A DNA stretch of 64,000 bases from Acidimicrobiia bacterium (lineage in GTDB: Bacteria > Actinomycetota > Acidimicrobiia > Spongiisociales > Spongiisociaceae), in contig JAJEIM010000001.1 in assembly GCA_022827785.1 (NCBI GenBank), forward strand, positions 16,763 through 80,762. Direction: 5' to 3'. Of this stretch, positions 37,505-46,781 are shown piece after piece (position 1 is the first letter of the stretch; each line of letters opens with the position of its first letter). A model generated the notes under the pieces. That model was not told the origin of the DNA. It worked only from the letters and a program-made list of their open reading frames with translations, and did no database searches. A program made the position numbers and the translations under genes.

Positions 37505-38098
37505 GTGACAACTGCGGCGCTCGTTCTGGCCGGTGGGGAGTCGAGGCGTTTCGGCCGCCCCAAACAGCTCGCCGACTGGAGGGGGAAGCCCCTCTTGACG
37601 CATGTGGTGGAGCAGGTACAGGGCTGGCCACAAACGGACGCGGTCTATGTGGTATTGGGCGCCGCCGCCGAACAGGTCATGGAAACAGTCGATCTCGGCG
37701 GCGTTCCCGTCATAGAGAACCTCGAGTGGCGGGAGGGGATAGGTTCGTCGCTACGGGTCGGGTTGGACTTCCTGATCGGCGAGCGATCGGTCGATCAGGC
37801 TCTGCTCGTGCTGGGGGACCAACCGAATGTACCGAGGGATGTCGTACCACGGCTCCTTGAGGCCCGCAGGCGGTCCCGGCGCCCGGTGATCATTCCCCGA
37901 TACCGCTTTACCCGGGGACATCCGGTGCTGGTCCATCGTTCCCTGTGGCCGGCCCTGATTACTGGGGTGAGCGGTGACCAGGGGGCACGAAATCTCTTCC
38001 TGGCCCATCCCGAATGGGTGGAGGAGGTGCTCGTGGAAGCTATGCCGCCCGGCGACGTCGACACACCCGAAGATCTTCGCCGCCTCGACACATCCTGA
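37505..38098 (+). CDS. mocA: Molybdenum cofactor cytidylyltransferase (MocA-like)
   Basis: 197 residues of the MobA-like NTP transferase family. Motif LVLAGGESRRFGRPKQL near the start, LVLGDQPNVPRDVV (metal Asp) near residue 100, and RGHPVLVHRSLW near 140 are present. MocA makes the molybdopterin cytosine dinucleotide used by CoxL/xanthine dehydrogenases. GTG at 37505. It closes the hydroxylase cluster, 49 nt after xdhC. Confidence 0.85.
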   Translation: MTTAALVLAGGESRRFGRPKQLADWRGKPLLTHVVEQVQGWPQTDAVYVVLGAAAEQVMETVDLGGVPVIENLEWREGIGSSLRVGLDFLIGERSVDQALLVLGDQPNVPRDVVPRLLEARRRSRRPVIIPRYRFTRGHPVLVHRSLWPALITGVSGDQGARNLFLAHPEWVEEVLVEAMPPGDVDTPEDLRRLDTS

Positions 38099-38100
38099 CA

Positions 38101-38119
38101 GCCGCGGTCACGTCGCGGC
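38101..38119. terminator. Hairpin after mocA
   Basis: GCCGCG-N7-CGCGGC, a perfect 6-bp stem just after the mocA stop, no T-tract. Confidence 0.3.
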
Positions 38120-38189
38120 GCACTCCACCGGTTAGTGGGGGTCGGCTCATCGGGTCTATCCTCTCTGGACAACGCGCGGAGGATGCTTG

Positions 38190-39203
38190 ATGATCATCGT
38201 CATGAAGTCGGGGGCTTCACAGGAACAAATCGACGGGGTGGTGCGACGCCTGGCCGAAATCGGATGCGAGGCCCACATCTCGGTGGGACAGGTCCGTACT
38301 GTCATCGGTGCCATCGGGGATAGAGAGATAATCCGGCAGCAGCCCTGGCTGGCCATGCCGGGAGTGGAGCGGGCGGTGCCCGTGCTGAAGCCGTACAAGT
38401 TCGTGTCCCGTGAATTCCAGCCCGAGGACACGGTCATAAAGGTGAGAAGCGCCCAGATCGGAGGCGGAGCTTTCGCTCCGATTGCCGGTCCTTGCGCGGT
38501 TGAGACCCGCGACCAGCTGTTTCATACGGCAGAAGCGGTGCTCGAGGCGGGCGCCACCATTCTACGAGGGGATGCCTTCAAGCCCCGGACCAGCCCCTTC
38601 TCCTTCCAGGGACTGGCGGAGGACGGTCTTCAGCTCCTAGCCGAGGCCCGCGAGGAGTTCGGCCTGCCATTCGTTGCCGAGGTCCTTGATCCGCGGGACG
38701 TTGACATGGTTGCCGGTTACGCCGACATGTTGCGAATCGGCACCAGGAATATGGCCAACTACGCACTGCTCTCAGAAGTCGGCCGGGTTCACAAGCCGGT
38801 GCAGCTCAAGCGAGGATTCACGGCCACCATTGATGAATGGCTCAATGCCGCCGAGTACATATACAAGGAGGGAAACCACGAGGTAGTCCTGGTCGAGAGA
38901 GGAATCCGGACCTTCGAGACCGCCACCAGAAACACTCTCGACATCTCGGCGGCGCCGGTTATCAAGCACATGTCTCACCTGCCGGTGATAATCGATCCTT
39001 CTCATTCGTCGGGACGGCGCCATCTGGTCGCCCCCCTGGCTCGCGCTGCCATAGCGGTGGGGGCGGATGGGTTCATCGTGGACGTGCATCCCACCCCTGA
39101 GACCGCTCAGGTCGATGGCGATCAGGCTCTGCTGCCGGGCGAATTCGCCGAGCTGATGGACCAGATGCGAAATCTGGCCGCGGCTCTCGGCGTCACCATA
39201 TAG
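38190..39203 (+). CDS. aroF: 3-deoxy-7-phosphoheptulonate synthase (type I-beta)
   Basis: 337 residues. N-terminal ferredoxin-like regulatory domain (MIIVMKSGASQEQIDGVVRRL) precedes the barrel. The barrel has GPCAVETRDQL near residue 98, RGDAFKPRTSPFSFQG near 128, VLLKRG-type QLKRGF, VLVERGIRTFE, and DPSHSSGRRHLV near 270. Catalyses the first step of aromatic synthesis. ATG at 38190 follows GGAGG at 9 nt; TTG at 38187 is less likely. Followed at 20 nt by tyrA. Confidence 0.94.
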   Translation: MIIVMKSGASQEQIDGVVRRLAEIGCEAHISVGQVRTVIGAIGDREIIRQQPWLAMPGVERAVPVLKPYKFVSREFQPEDTVIKVRSAQIGGGAFAPIAGPCAVETRDQLFHTAEAVLEAGATILRGDAFKPRTSPFSFQGLAEDGLQLLAEAREEFGLPFVAEVLDPRDVDMVAGYADMLRIGTRNMANYALLSEVGRVHKPVQLKRGFTATIDEWLNAAEYIYKEGNHEVVLVERGIRTFETATRNTLDISAAPVIKHMSHLPVIIDPSHSSGRRHLVAPLARAAIAVGADGFIVDVHPTPETAQVDGDQALLPGEFAELMDQMRNLAAALGVTI

Positions 39204-39223
39204 GCCTTCATTCAGCAGCCCGC

Positions 39224-40246
39224 ATGCGTCGCGCCGCCATCTTCGGCACGGGTTTGATCGGGGCGTCGCTCGGCATGGCCCTCCGGCGGGTCGGCTGGAC
39301 AGTCGCCGGTTGGGATCCCGACGGCGCAGCGCTGGAAGAAGCCACGAGGCGGAGCGCGGTGGACTACCCGTGCGAAAGCCAGGAGGCCGCTCTGGAGGGC
39401 TCGGAACTGGTCGTGCTGGCTGGTCCTCTCACCGCCACCCTCGAGACCTTGTCGGGCTTGCGCACCGACGCCCTGGTGACGGATGTGGCCGGCGTAAAGG
39501 GTCCGGTAGTCGATGCACGGCCGGCAGGCTTGCGACTGGTGGCCGGCCATCCGATGGCGGGTCGCGAGCAAGCCGGACCCGCCGCGGCTTCGCCCTCCCT
39601 CTTCAAGGGAGCCGCTTGGGTTATCTGTCCCGATCATGCTGTGGCGGACGATATCGAGACTCTCGAATCGATAGTGGAATCGGTGGGAGCCATGCCGTAC
39701 CGGCTTCCCGCTGCGGAGCACGACCGGGTGATCGCCGACATCTCGCATCTTCCCCAGATACTCGCCGTTTCGTTGATCAACCTGGTCACAAGGAGCGGAC
39801 CGGTCGCGGGTCGCCTGGTAGCAGGCTCGTTCCGCGACCTGACCCGAGTGGCTGCCTCCGAGCCGCGCTGGTGGCCTGAGGTACTTGCTGCGAACGAGGC
39901 CAACGTCAACGACTCGATCGGACGGCTCATGAGTCTGCTCGGAGAGGTTCGGGCGGAGGTGGGACACGGTGCTTCCGGCCGGCTGACCACTCGGATCGAA
40001 GAGGCCCGGAGTAGGCGGCAGGCTATGGCGCCTCCGGTGGTGAGGGTCGGTGTAGTGCTCCAGGACCGGCCGGGCGAGATCGCCAGTGTCGGACGGGCAC
40101 TGGAGCGGAGCGGCGTCGATGTCCGCGACCTTCAGCTTCGTCATGCCCTTCACGGGGGAGGCGGCATCCTGACGCTGTCCGTCCGGCCGTCTGAGGCGGA
40201 TGCGCTGCGCTCGGCATTGCTGGAGGCGGACTTCTCGCTGGAGTAG
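39224..40246 (+). CDS. tyrA: Prephenate dehydrogenase with C-terminal ACT domain
   Basis: 340 residues. NAD motif IFGTGLIGASLGMALRR, catalytic His in VAGHPMAGREQAG, and HDRVIADISHLPQILAVSL are all conserved. The last about 75 residues (VRVGVVLQDRPGEIASVGRALERSG) form an ACT domain, suggesting tyrosine feedback. Same strand and adjacent to aroF. Confidence 0.92.
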   Translation: MRRAAIFGTGLIGASLGMALRRVGWTVAGWDPDGAALEEATRRSAVDYPCESQEAALEGSELVVLAGPLTATLETLSGLRTDALVTDVAGVKGPVVDARPAGLRLVAGHPMAGREQAGPAAASPSLFKGAAWVICPDHAVADDIETLESIVESVGAMPYRLPAAEHDRVIADISHLPQILAVSLINLVTRSGPVAGRLVAGSFRDLTRVAASEPRWWPEVLAANEANVNDSIGRLMSLLGEVRAEVGHGASGRLTTRIEEARSRRQAMAPPVVRVGVVLQDRPGEIASVGRALERSGVDVRDLQLRHALHGGGGILTLSVRPSEADALRSALLEADFSLE

Positions 40247-40287
40247 TCGTCATGAGGCGCGGGTGATCGCCATCGAACCCACCCTCC

Positions 40288-40293
40288 TAGACT
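40288..40293 (+). promoter_or_regulatory. -10-like hexamer before nadE
   Basis: TAGACT ends 9 nt before the nadE ATG, with no clear ribosome site, so a very short or absent leader is likely. Confidence 0.35.
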
Positions 40294-40302
40294 CCGCGGA
40301 CT

Positions 40303-42012
40303 ATGAAGACCATCCGGGTGGCAGGGGCTCAGATCAACCTCCGGGTCGGCGACCTCGCTCACAATGAAGCCCGGATCCGAGAAGCGATGGGATGGGCGGA
40401 AGCAGAGGGCGCTGACGTACTGCTCCTGCCCGAGTTGGCCATTCCCGGCTATCCCCCCGAGGATCTGGTGATCCGAAGTGGTTTCGTGGACGCCAACCTG
40501 GCGGTACTGGAGCAGTTGGCCGGCCATGCCGGGTCGACCGTCACCGTGGTGGGGGTCGTGGATAGGGTGCCGTCCGGCGGATCGGCGACCACCGGCCATG
40601 GTCGTTATCCGATAGTTAACGCAGCAGCGTTACTCCAAAGCGGGCACATCAGAGGCATATATCACAAAGTACGGTTGCCCAACTATGGCGTCTTCGACGA
40701 AGAGCGCTACTTCGTGGCGGGCTCCGTACCGGGGAAGGTCTGGAGTGTCGGCGGGGTAGCAGTGGGGGTCTCCATATGTGAGGACATTTGGGTAGCCGAT
40801 GGACCACCTTCCGCCCAGGTAGCCGCGGGTGCCCAGCTGCTTCTCAATATCAACGGATCGCCCTTCCAGGTCTCGAAGGACGAGGAGCGGGTTCGCCACA
40901 TCGAGCGGGAAGCGGTCAGCGCCCGGGTGCCCGTGGTCTATCTCAACCTGGTCGGCGGGCAGGATGAACTCGTCTTCGATGGTGGTTCGATCGTCATGGA
41001 CCGGGAGGGCTCCATCCAGTACCGGGCGCCGCGCTTCGAAGAGGATCTGTTCGTGGTCGATGTAGAGGCGGGTGAGCCGGTCGGCAAGGCGGAGACCTCC
41101 AAGGCGCGGGTTGACTCGTCACCCCGCTGTTCCGTACTCCGCTCTCCCAGCCCCGCTCCCACCATGGAACCCATAGAGCTCATCTACCGCGCGCTCGTGC
41201 TCGGGCTTGGTGACTACGTCAGGAAGAACGGTTTCTCGAAGGTGGTGGTAGGTCTTTCGGGAGGTATAGATTCGGCGCTTACCGCGGTGATCGCTGTCGA
41301 TGCGCTCGGTCGGGACTCGGTTCGGGGCGTCACCATGCCCTCCGAGTTCAGTTCCGACGGGTCGATACGTGACTCGGAGGAACTGGCGCGCAGGCTGGGC
41401 ATTCGTCTTGACCGCATTGCCATCGGCGACCTGTTCGCCGCGTACCAGGACGCGCTCGAAGCCGTATTCGCCGGCCGCGGGTTCGGGATCGCGGAGGAGA
41501 ACCTACAACCACGGATCCGCGGAACCCTCCTGATGGGCATATCCAACAAGCACCACGAGATGGTCATCGCCACCGGAAACAAGTCCGAGATGGCAGTGGG
41601 CTATGCCACCCTGTACGGGGACATGGCCGGCGGCTACGCGGTCCTCAAGGACGTCTTCAAGACCACCGTCTACGATCTGGCCAATTGGCGCAACCGCGGA
41701 GACGAGGTTATTCCCGCCGAGATAATCCGGAAACCGCCATCCGCCGAGCTCAGGCCCGGTCAACTCGACACCGATAGCCTGCCGCCCTATGAGGTGCTCG
41801 ATCCGGTGCTCGCCGCCTACATCGAGGAGGATCGCTCGATCGAGGCCATTGTGGATTCCGGCTTCGACCGGGCGATCGTCACCCGGGTCGCGGCCATGGT
41901 GGATCTCAACGAGTACAAGCGCCGCCAAGCCCCACCGGGAGTGAAGATAACCCCGAAGGCATTTGGGCGTGATCGTCGCCTACCGATTACCAACGGATGG
42001 CGCGGTGGTTAA
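40303..42012 (+). CDS. nadE: Glutamine-dependent NAD+ synthetase
   Basis: 569 residues. The N-terminal nitrilase-type glutaminase has its catalytic triad in LPELAIPGY (Glu), HKVRLPNYGVFDE (Lys) and VSICEDIW (Cys). The C-terminal synthetase has P-loop VVGLSGGIDSALTA near residue 315 and ATGNKSEMAVGYATLYGD. The ending KAFGRDRRLPITNGWRG is the family's normal C-terminus, so the overlap with the next gene is genuine rather than a misplaced stop. Confidence 0.94.
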   Translation: MKTIRVAGAQINLRVGDLAHNEARIREAMGWAEAEGADVLLLPELAIPGYPPEDLVIRSGFVDANLAVLEQLAGHAGSTVTVVGVVDRVPSGGSATTGHGRYPIVNAAALLQSGHIRGIYHKVRLPNYGVFDEERYFVAGSVPGKVWSVGGVAVGVSICEDIWVADGPPSAQVAAGAQLLLNINGSPFQVSKDEERVRHIEREAVSARVPVVYLNLVGGQDELVFDGGSIVMDREGSIQYRAPRFEEDLFVVDVEAGEPVGKAETSKARVDSSPRCSVLRSPSPAPTMEPIELIYRALVLGLGDYVRKNGFSKVVVGLSGGIDSALTAVIAVDALGRDSVRGVTMPSEFSSDGSIRDSEELARRLGIRLDRIAIGDLFAAYQDALEAVFAGRGFGIAEENLQPRIRGTLLMGISNKHHEMVIATGNKSEMAVGYATLYGDMAGGYAVLKDVFKTTVYDLANWRNRGDEVIPAEIIRKPPSAELRPGQLDTDSLPPYEVLDPVLAAYIEEDRSIEAIVDSGFDRAIVTRVAAMVDLNEYKRRQAPPGVKITPKAFGRDRRLPITNGWRGG

Positions 42013-42811
42013 CGAGGCCCCCCTCGTACTGCGGAACGGCCGGCCCGTCGCGCCCACGATCTCAGTGTTCGATCCGTTGGTTGTCCGCGGCGACGGTTGC
42101 TTCGAGGCCCTTCGTTGCTATGCCGGGCGTTTGATCGGTCTGGCCGAACACCTGGAGCGACTGGCCCGCTCAGCTGCGGCTATGGACATTCCCCTCCCGC
42201 CCGTTCCGTACATCGGCGAATGGGCGCGACAGGTGGCTGCCTATCAGGGAGACGGGGTGGTTCGCATCTACGCCTCGGATCTTGATGGAAACCCGAACGT
42301 CCACGTGCTGTCCTCTTCCCTGCCGCCGCTACACGGGGAGCTCCGGCTGCTGGAGGTTGTGGCGCCCTGGCATCCGGCGGGGCATCCGTGGGAGTTGGCG
42401 GGCGTGAAGACCCTCTCGTACGCACCAAACATGGCGGCGGGGCGAGTGGCGAGGGCGGCGGGCTTCGATGAGGCCTTGCTGGTGTCCCGCGAAGGACTGG
42501 TGTTGGAAGGGCCCACCTTCACCGTGTTCTGGTTGGTGGACGGGGTTATAGAGACTCCCACCCTCGACCTGGGAATCCTCGACTCGGTGACCCGGCGGAT
42601 CGTCTTTGGCCATGCCCGGGCATTCGGCATCCGGATACAGGAGGGACACTATCCCAGCTCTCGGTTGGACCATGCCGTGGAGGTCGCATATCTGTCCTCG
42701 GTGACGGAGGTGACGCCGGTCGTCGCCGTGGGGGATCGGCTCTTCCAACCCGGTCCCGTAACGGCCCGGCTGGCCCGTGCCTACCAGGCGGACATCGCCA
42801 AGATCGACTGA
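42005..42811 (+). CDS. Class IV PLP aminotransferase
   Basis: 268 residues from GTG 42005. Fold type IV pattern: VFDPLVVRGDGCFEALRCY (family FDxGxxxGDGxFE), the Schiff-base Lys in the GVKTLSYAPNM segment, and the PLP phosphate site EALLVSREGLVLEGPTFTVF. Members include branched-chain aminotransferase, D-amino acid aminotransferase and aminodeoxychorismate lyase; with aromatic genes nearby the last is possible. GTG at 41969 is an alternative start that would overlap nadE by 44 nt; 42005 has GGATGG upstream and only an 8-nt overlap. Confidence 0.82.
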   Translation: MVNEAPLVLRNGRPVAPTISVFDPLVVRGDGCFEALRCYAGRLIGLAEHLERLARSAAAMDIPLPPVPYIGEWARQVAAYQGDGVVRIYASDLDGNPNVHVLSSSLPPLHGELRLLEVVAPWHPAGHPWELAGVKTLSYAPNMAAGRVARAAGFDEALLVSREGLVLEGPTFTVFWLVDGVIETPTLDLGILDSVTRRIVFGHARAFGIRIQEGHYPSSRLDHAVEVAYLSSVTEVTPVVAVGDRLFQPGPVTARLARAYQADIAKID

Positions 42812-42954
42812 TGTCAAGCCATGCCCGGCGTCCGGGTGACGGTTGGCGGATCCGTGGACGTCCCGGAGCGTGAACGAACTCCCGGTCCTCCCGAAAGAGG
42901 ATCAGCGGCAACAAGGGGGTTGAATTTGGTCGGGAGTTGATCCATAACTAATAC

Positions 42955-44262
42955 ATGGAACAACATAAGTCGGTGGACGAGTCCACCTTTGTGCCATCTG
43001 ACCGTGGTGACCCGCTCGGCAGGTCGGATGAGGAAATCGTCGGTGTCGGGGGGATCGAGTCCCGGATCGACGATTTGATCGGGCAACTGTGCCGGTCGGT
43101 TGAGCGGGGTGACGCGGGTGCCGATGCTGTACTGCGGTCGTTGGGTCGAGTGCAGACCCGAGTCGCTTCTAGGGCGTGCCATCTGGCCCGCAAGGCATGC
43201 GAAGCCGATCCGTCGGTCGAGCCGGCGGACCTGTTGCGTCGTCAGATGAGGTTGGGGTGGCGGGAGGCGAATCGGCTGAGCCGTGTTTCCGCATTCCTCG
43301 CCGACATGCCCAATGTGACCGAGCGCTTCGCCTCGGCGGAGATCGCCCTAGGGCATGTGAACACGTTGGTAAACGCGGCTGAGAAGGTGGGCCAGGGTGT
43401 GGTCGACGCCGACCATGACCTACTCGAGGCCGCCTGCCGGACGCTACCGGACACGTTCTATCGGCATGCTGTGGGATGGTGGAACGACAAGCTTGCCGAA
43501 GCCGGTGTTGACGTCCTGGGACGCCAGACGATGGAAAGGGAGGCGAGGCTGTGGGTTGATCAGCGGACGGGAATGGGCGTGCTGAACGTCCGGTTGGCGC
43601 CACCACAGTTCAACCACCTGAAGCAGGCTGTCGAGGTCCACAATCTGGTCTTGCTGCGAAGAGACGGCAAGGATGGACAGCCGCCTGAGCAGGTCAGGAC
43701 TCCCAGACAGCGCAAGGCGGATGCGGTCTTCGAACTCCTGACCGGCCGCGACAGTGCCACGGGGGAGCCTCTCCAGGCGGCCCACAGCGGCCGGATCAGG
43801 GCTTCGACACAGCTCGTCGTGGCGGCTCCGCTGGGCGTGATAGACGGAACGTCACCCGACCAGCAAGTCGAGATTATCGGGACCGGTCCGGTGGCCAGGG
43901 AGATCCTGTCGGCGCTCTCACCCGACACGGAGCTTGCCGGGATGATCTTCGGAGGGTCGGGAAGGATCCTATGGCTGGGCCGGAATCAGCGGCTCGCGAA
44001 TGTCCCGCAACGCCTAGCGGTGGCGGTGCGGGATGGAGGTTGTTTCGCATGCGGCGCACCCATGCACCAGTGCGAGCTACATCACGTCAGACCCTGGCGT
44101 GACGGCGGTACCACCGATGTGGACAACCTGGTCGCCGCCTGCCGAACACACCACAAGTGGGTGGACAGCGAGGAACTGGTTCTGCAGCGGCACGGGACCC
44201 GATGGGTAGCGAGACCTCGGACCGGAACCGGGACGGTGCCAAGAGATACGGGGGTCGATTAG
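42955..44262 (+). CDS. DUF222 / 13E12-repeat HNH endonuclease-like protein
   Basis: 435 residues. N-terminal DUF222 helical region (ANRLSRVSAFLADMPNVTERFASAEIALGHVN) and a C-terminal HNH motif: CFACGAPMHQCELHHVRPWRDGGTTD...NLVAACRTHHKWVD, with zinc-binding C-x2-C and H-H pairs. Such genes are multicopy in actinobacterial genomes and of uncertain role, sometimes treated as mobile-element-related. Stands alone. The following 480 nt (44263-44743) contain no gene that I can support. Confidence 0.86.
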   Translation: MEQHKSVDESTFVPSDRGDPLGRSDEEIVGVGGIESRIDDLIGQLCRSVERGDAGADAVLRSLGRVQTRVASRACHLARKACEADPSVEPADLLRRQMRLGWREANRLSRVSAFLADMPNVTERFASAEIALGHVNTLVNAAEKVGQGVVDADHDLLEAACRTLPDTFYRHAVGWWNDKLAEAGVDVLGRQTMEREARLWVDQRTGMGVLNVRLAPPQFNHLKQAVEVHNLVLLRRDGKDGQPPEQVRTPRQRKADAVFELLTGRDSATGEPLQAAHSGRIRASTQLVVAAPLGVIDGTSPDQQVEIIGTGPVAREILSALSPDTELAGMIFGGSGRILWLGRNQRLANVPQRLAVAVRDGGCFACGAPMHQCELHHVRPWRDGGTTDVDNLVAACRTHHKWVDSEELVLQRHGTRWVARPRTGTGTVPRDTGVD

Positions 44263-44708
44263 GGCGGCGCTCCCTGTCGTGTGCGTCATGGCGTCGCCCG
44301 TCGGTCCACTGGGCGTCTTCGAGACTCGCGGGCCGGGGCAAAAGATCGGGAACGGAGTACATCAAGGTCCGGATAAGCCACTCGTTCGCCCGATGGCCCA
44401 GGTTCAGGTCCAGCGACCCGATGGGCGCCAGGCATGGGGGCAAGGAAGAGTCGGGACTCGATTGCGGGCAGCCGGTTCGCTCGCGCCAACCCGGCTTGTG
44501 ACGAGCCCTATGTCGACGGTTTCCTGATGGGGTTAGCCGGTTGACTTCCTTTTCCTCCAACTGAACCGGTCCGGAAGAAGATCGGATCGGGGTAGCGCGC
44601 GCCCGCGTTGCCGGATGCTCCGTAATCCGGTTCTGTGCTAGGCGCGGCGTGGTCGAGCCAGGCACATCAACGAGGTGTGTCCATATCGCACCGGACAGGA
44701 TTACCCTT

Positions 44709-44736
44709 GTCCTTGAGGCGGAAGGCGATCAAGGAC
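44709..44736. promoter_or_regulatory. Hairpin covering the ribosome site of the 44744 lipoprotein gene
   Basis: GTCCTTGA-N12-TCAAGGAC, a perfect 8-bp stem. Its 3' arm contains AAGGA, 8 nt before the ATG, so the folded form would hide the ribosome site. Confidence 0.35.
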
Positions 44737-44743
44737 TGATGCG

Positions 44744-45310
44744 ATGATGGCTGCTCGGAGGGCCGTGCCGGTCATCGCGGTTGCCCTAATACTTGGCGCA
44801 TGCGGTGGGGACGACTCGACGTCCGCCACGACATCGGCTCCAGCCGAGGCGTCGCCGACCACCAGTACCACGGTCACTGAATTGGCGGAGGCCGGTGCCG
44901 ACATCTCTGGTACGGCGGCTTCAGCCGTCGAGGGCGCCATAGATACAGAGGGCGAGGTCGATGCCCAGGAGGGATCAGACACCACCCTGCCACCGGCCAT
45001 TCCACCGTACGAGGTGATACACCGTCTCATTGTCGATGATCGCACCACGCTCGTGATTTTGGTTGAGCCCGGTTCCTATTCCACCGTCCAGCTTGAGAAC
45101 CTGGTCTACGACGTGGTGGATACGTACTCGCCGAATACGGCCATCGTGGTGGACGGTCGCGACATTGCTGACTTAGCGATCATGGACGACCTCACGCCTG
45201 ATGAGCAGGCGGTCCTCGATGCTCGGACGTTTCTCAAGATCGAAAACGGGGTCGAGGTGACGTTCTACGGGCCGTATGCCGATGCTGGGGGAATGACAGT
45301 CGGTTCCTGA
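44744..45310 (+). CDS. Hypothetical lipoprotein
   Basis: 188 residues. Signal peptide with lipobox ALILGAC (Cys about residue 20), then a Ser/Thr/Ala/Glu-rich linker to about residue 80, and a small alpha/beta domain (YEVIHRLIVDDRTTLVILVEPGSYSTVQLENLVYDVVD). No family recognised. Alternative ATG at 44747. The domain's VLVEP...NTAIVVDGRDIADLAIMDDLT could be a binding fold, but this is a guess. Confidence 0.7.
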   Translation: MMAARRAVPVIAVALILGACGGDDSTSATTSAPAEASPTTSTTVTELAEAGADISGTAASAVEGAIDTEGEVDAQEGSDTTLPPAIPPYEVIHRLIVDDRTTLVILVEPGSYSTVQLENLVYDVVDTYSPNTAIVVDGRDIADLAIMDDLTPDEQAVLDARTFLKIENGVEVTFYGPYADAGGMTVGS

Positions 45311-45340
45311 CGTGTCGCCATCCTGAACGGAGCACGACCC

Positions 45341-46723
45341 CTAGCGCAGCAACAGGGTGGCGACCATGAGAAACCCGCCGAATCCGACCACGTCGGTGAC
45401 CAGCGTCAGAAAGATGTTCGAGGCCAGGGCAGGATCCAGGCCCAGCTTACGAAGCATCAGTGGGATACCCGTGCCCGACAGCGTGCCTATGACAAGGTTA
45501 GCTACCGTCGCTGTGCCCATGGTTACGGCAAAGCTCACTGTGCCGCCGAACACCAGCCCTACGGATCCAGCGAGCAAACCGATCGGAATGGAGTTGATTG
45601 CGCCGATCGTCACCTGGTTGATGAGCACCCGCCCTGCCCGACTCGGCGTGACGCCGTCAATAGCCATTGATCGGATTACCACTGCCAAGCTCTGCGCACC
45701 GGCATTGCCGCCCATCAACGCCACCACGGGCATCAGCGCGGCCAGGACCGGGCCGATGTCGTTGATCACCGCGGATTGCCGCTCGATGACCAGCGCCACT
45801 ACCAGCGCCATGGCCAGGTTCACCAGCATCCAAGGAAGGCGCATGCCGGCCGCCCGCGTTACCGGAGTGAACACCGTCTCCTCGGGTCCGGCTCCCATCG
45901 CCGCGGCGAAGTCTTCGGAGGCCTCGGCCTGAACCGACTCCACCACGGCCTCATGAGTGACCATGCCCAGCAGGACGCCTGAGTGATCTACCACCGGCAA
46001 TCCGAACAGGCCGTAGCGTTGTGCCAGTTCGGACACCTCTTCCCGATCTGTTTCGGGACGTACGGCAACCGGTCGGTGTGCCATGGTTTCGTCTAGTCCC
46101 ACCCCAGGACGCGCGAATACCAGATCTCGGAAGGACACCACCCCGACCAGCTGACGTCGATGATCGACCACGTAGACATACGAGAGGTCGTCGATCTGGT
46201 CATGAAGCTGCCGGAGCCGTTCGGTGGCTTCGCCTGCGGTGATCCCAACCTGCAGGACCGCCACGTCAGTCGTCATCAGCCCGCCTGCCGAGTCAGGAGC
46301 GTGCTGGAGGAGAGTGAGCAACTCGTGGGACATCTCAGGATCAAGGCCGGCTAGGACCTGCTCCCGGTCCCCCTCGTCCAGCTGTCCAAGCAGGTCGGCC
46401 GCCATATCGGCATCCATGGCAGCGATAAGGTCCGAAGTTCGGGCCGCGTTGAGTCCTTCAAGAACATCGACACCCAACTCAGGGCGCATCTCGTTGAGGA
46501 TTCCGGCTGCGTCAGCGATGTTGAGGTCGGAGAGCAGGTCGGTAGCTGCTACGGCGTCCAGTTCCTCGAGGATGTCTGCTGCATCATGGGGGTCGGCGCT
46601 CGCCAGCGCCTGCCACTCGGCGGTATGGGTATCGAGGTACTGCTCGACCTCATCCGGCTGAACCCGGGCCGTATTCCGCAGCCGTTGGGCAAGTTCCCGT
46701 GGTCTGGGCAAGCTTATGCGCAA
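45341..46723 (-). CDS. mgtE: Magnesium transporter MgtE
   Basis: 460 residues, normal length. N-terminal superhelical MgtE domain (DAADILEELD, AADLLGQLDEGD), two CBS domains (SYVYVVDHRRQLVGVVSFRDLV and GLFGLPVVDHSGVLLGMVTHEAVV), then five TMs with the pore signature LMPVVALMGGNAGAQSLAVVIRS. Mg2+ channel gated by cytosolic Mg2+ at the CBS/N domains. TTG at 46723 is chosen because GGAGGA lies 9 nt upstream; a longer frame adds Pro/Ser-rich sequence without family character. Confidence 0.93.
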   Translation of the reverse strand: MRISLPRPRELAQRLRNTARVQPDEVEQYLDTHTAEWQALASADPHDAADILEELDAVAATDLLSDLNIADAAGILNEMRPELGVDVLEGLNAARTSDLIAAMDADMAADLLGQLDEGDREQVLAGLDPEMSHELLTLLQHAPDSAGGLMTTDVAVLQVGITAGEATERLRQLHDQIDDLSYVYVVDHRRQLVGVVSFRDLVFARPGVGLDETMAHRPVAVRPETDREEVSELAQRYGLFGLPVVDHSGVLLGMVTHEAVVESVQAEASEDFAAAMGAGPEETVFTPVTRAAGMRLPWMLVNLAMALVVALVIERQSAVINDIGPVLAALMPVVALMGGNAGAQSLAVVIRSMAIDGVTPSRAGRVLINQVTIGAINSIPIGLLAGSVGLVFGGTVSFAVTMGTATVANLVIGTLSGTGIPLMLRKLGLDPALASNIFLTLVTDVVGFGGFLMVATLLLR

Positions 46724-46781
46724 CGGATTGTCTCCTCCGGGGTCAGATCGTGCTGCCAGAGCATGACGGGGACCCCAAGGT

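Noticed and set aside
44263..44743. Small gene in the gap after the HNH protein
   Set aside because: Only short frames without ribosome sites or recognisable sequence are present on either strand.
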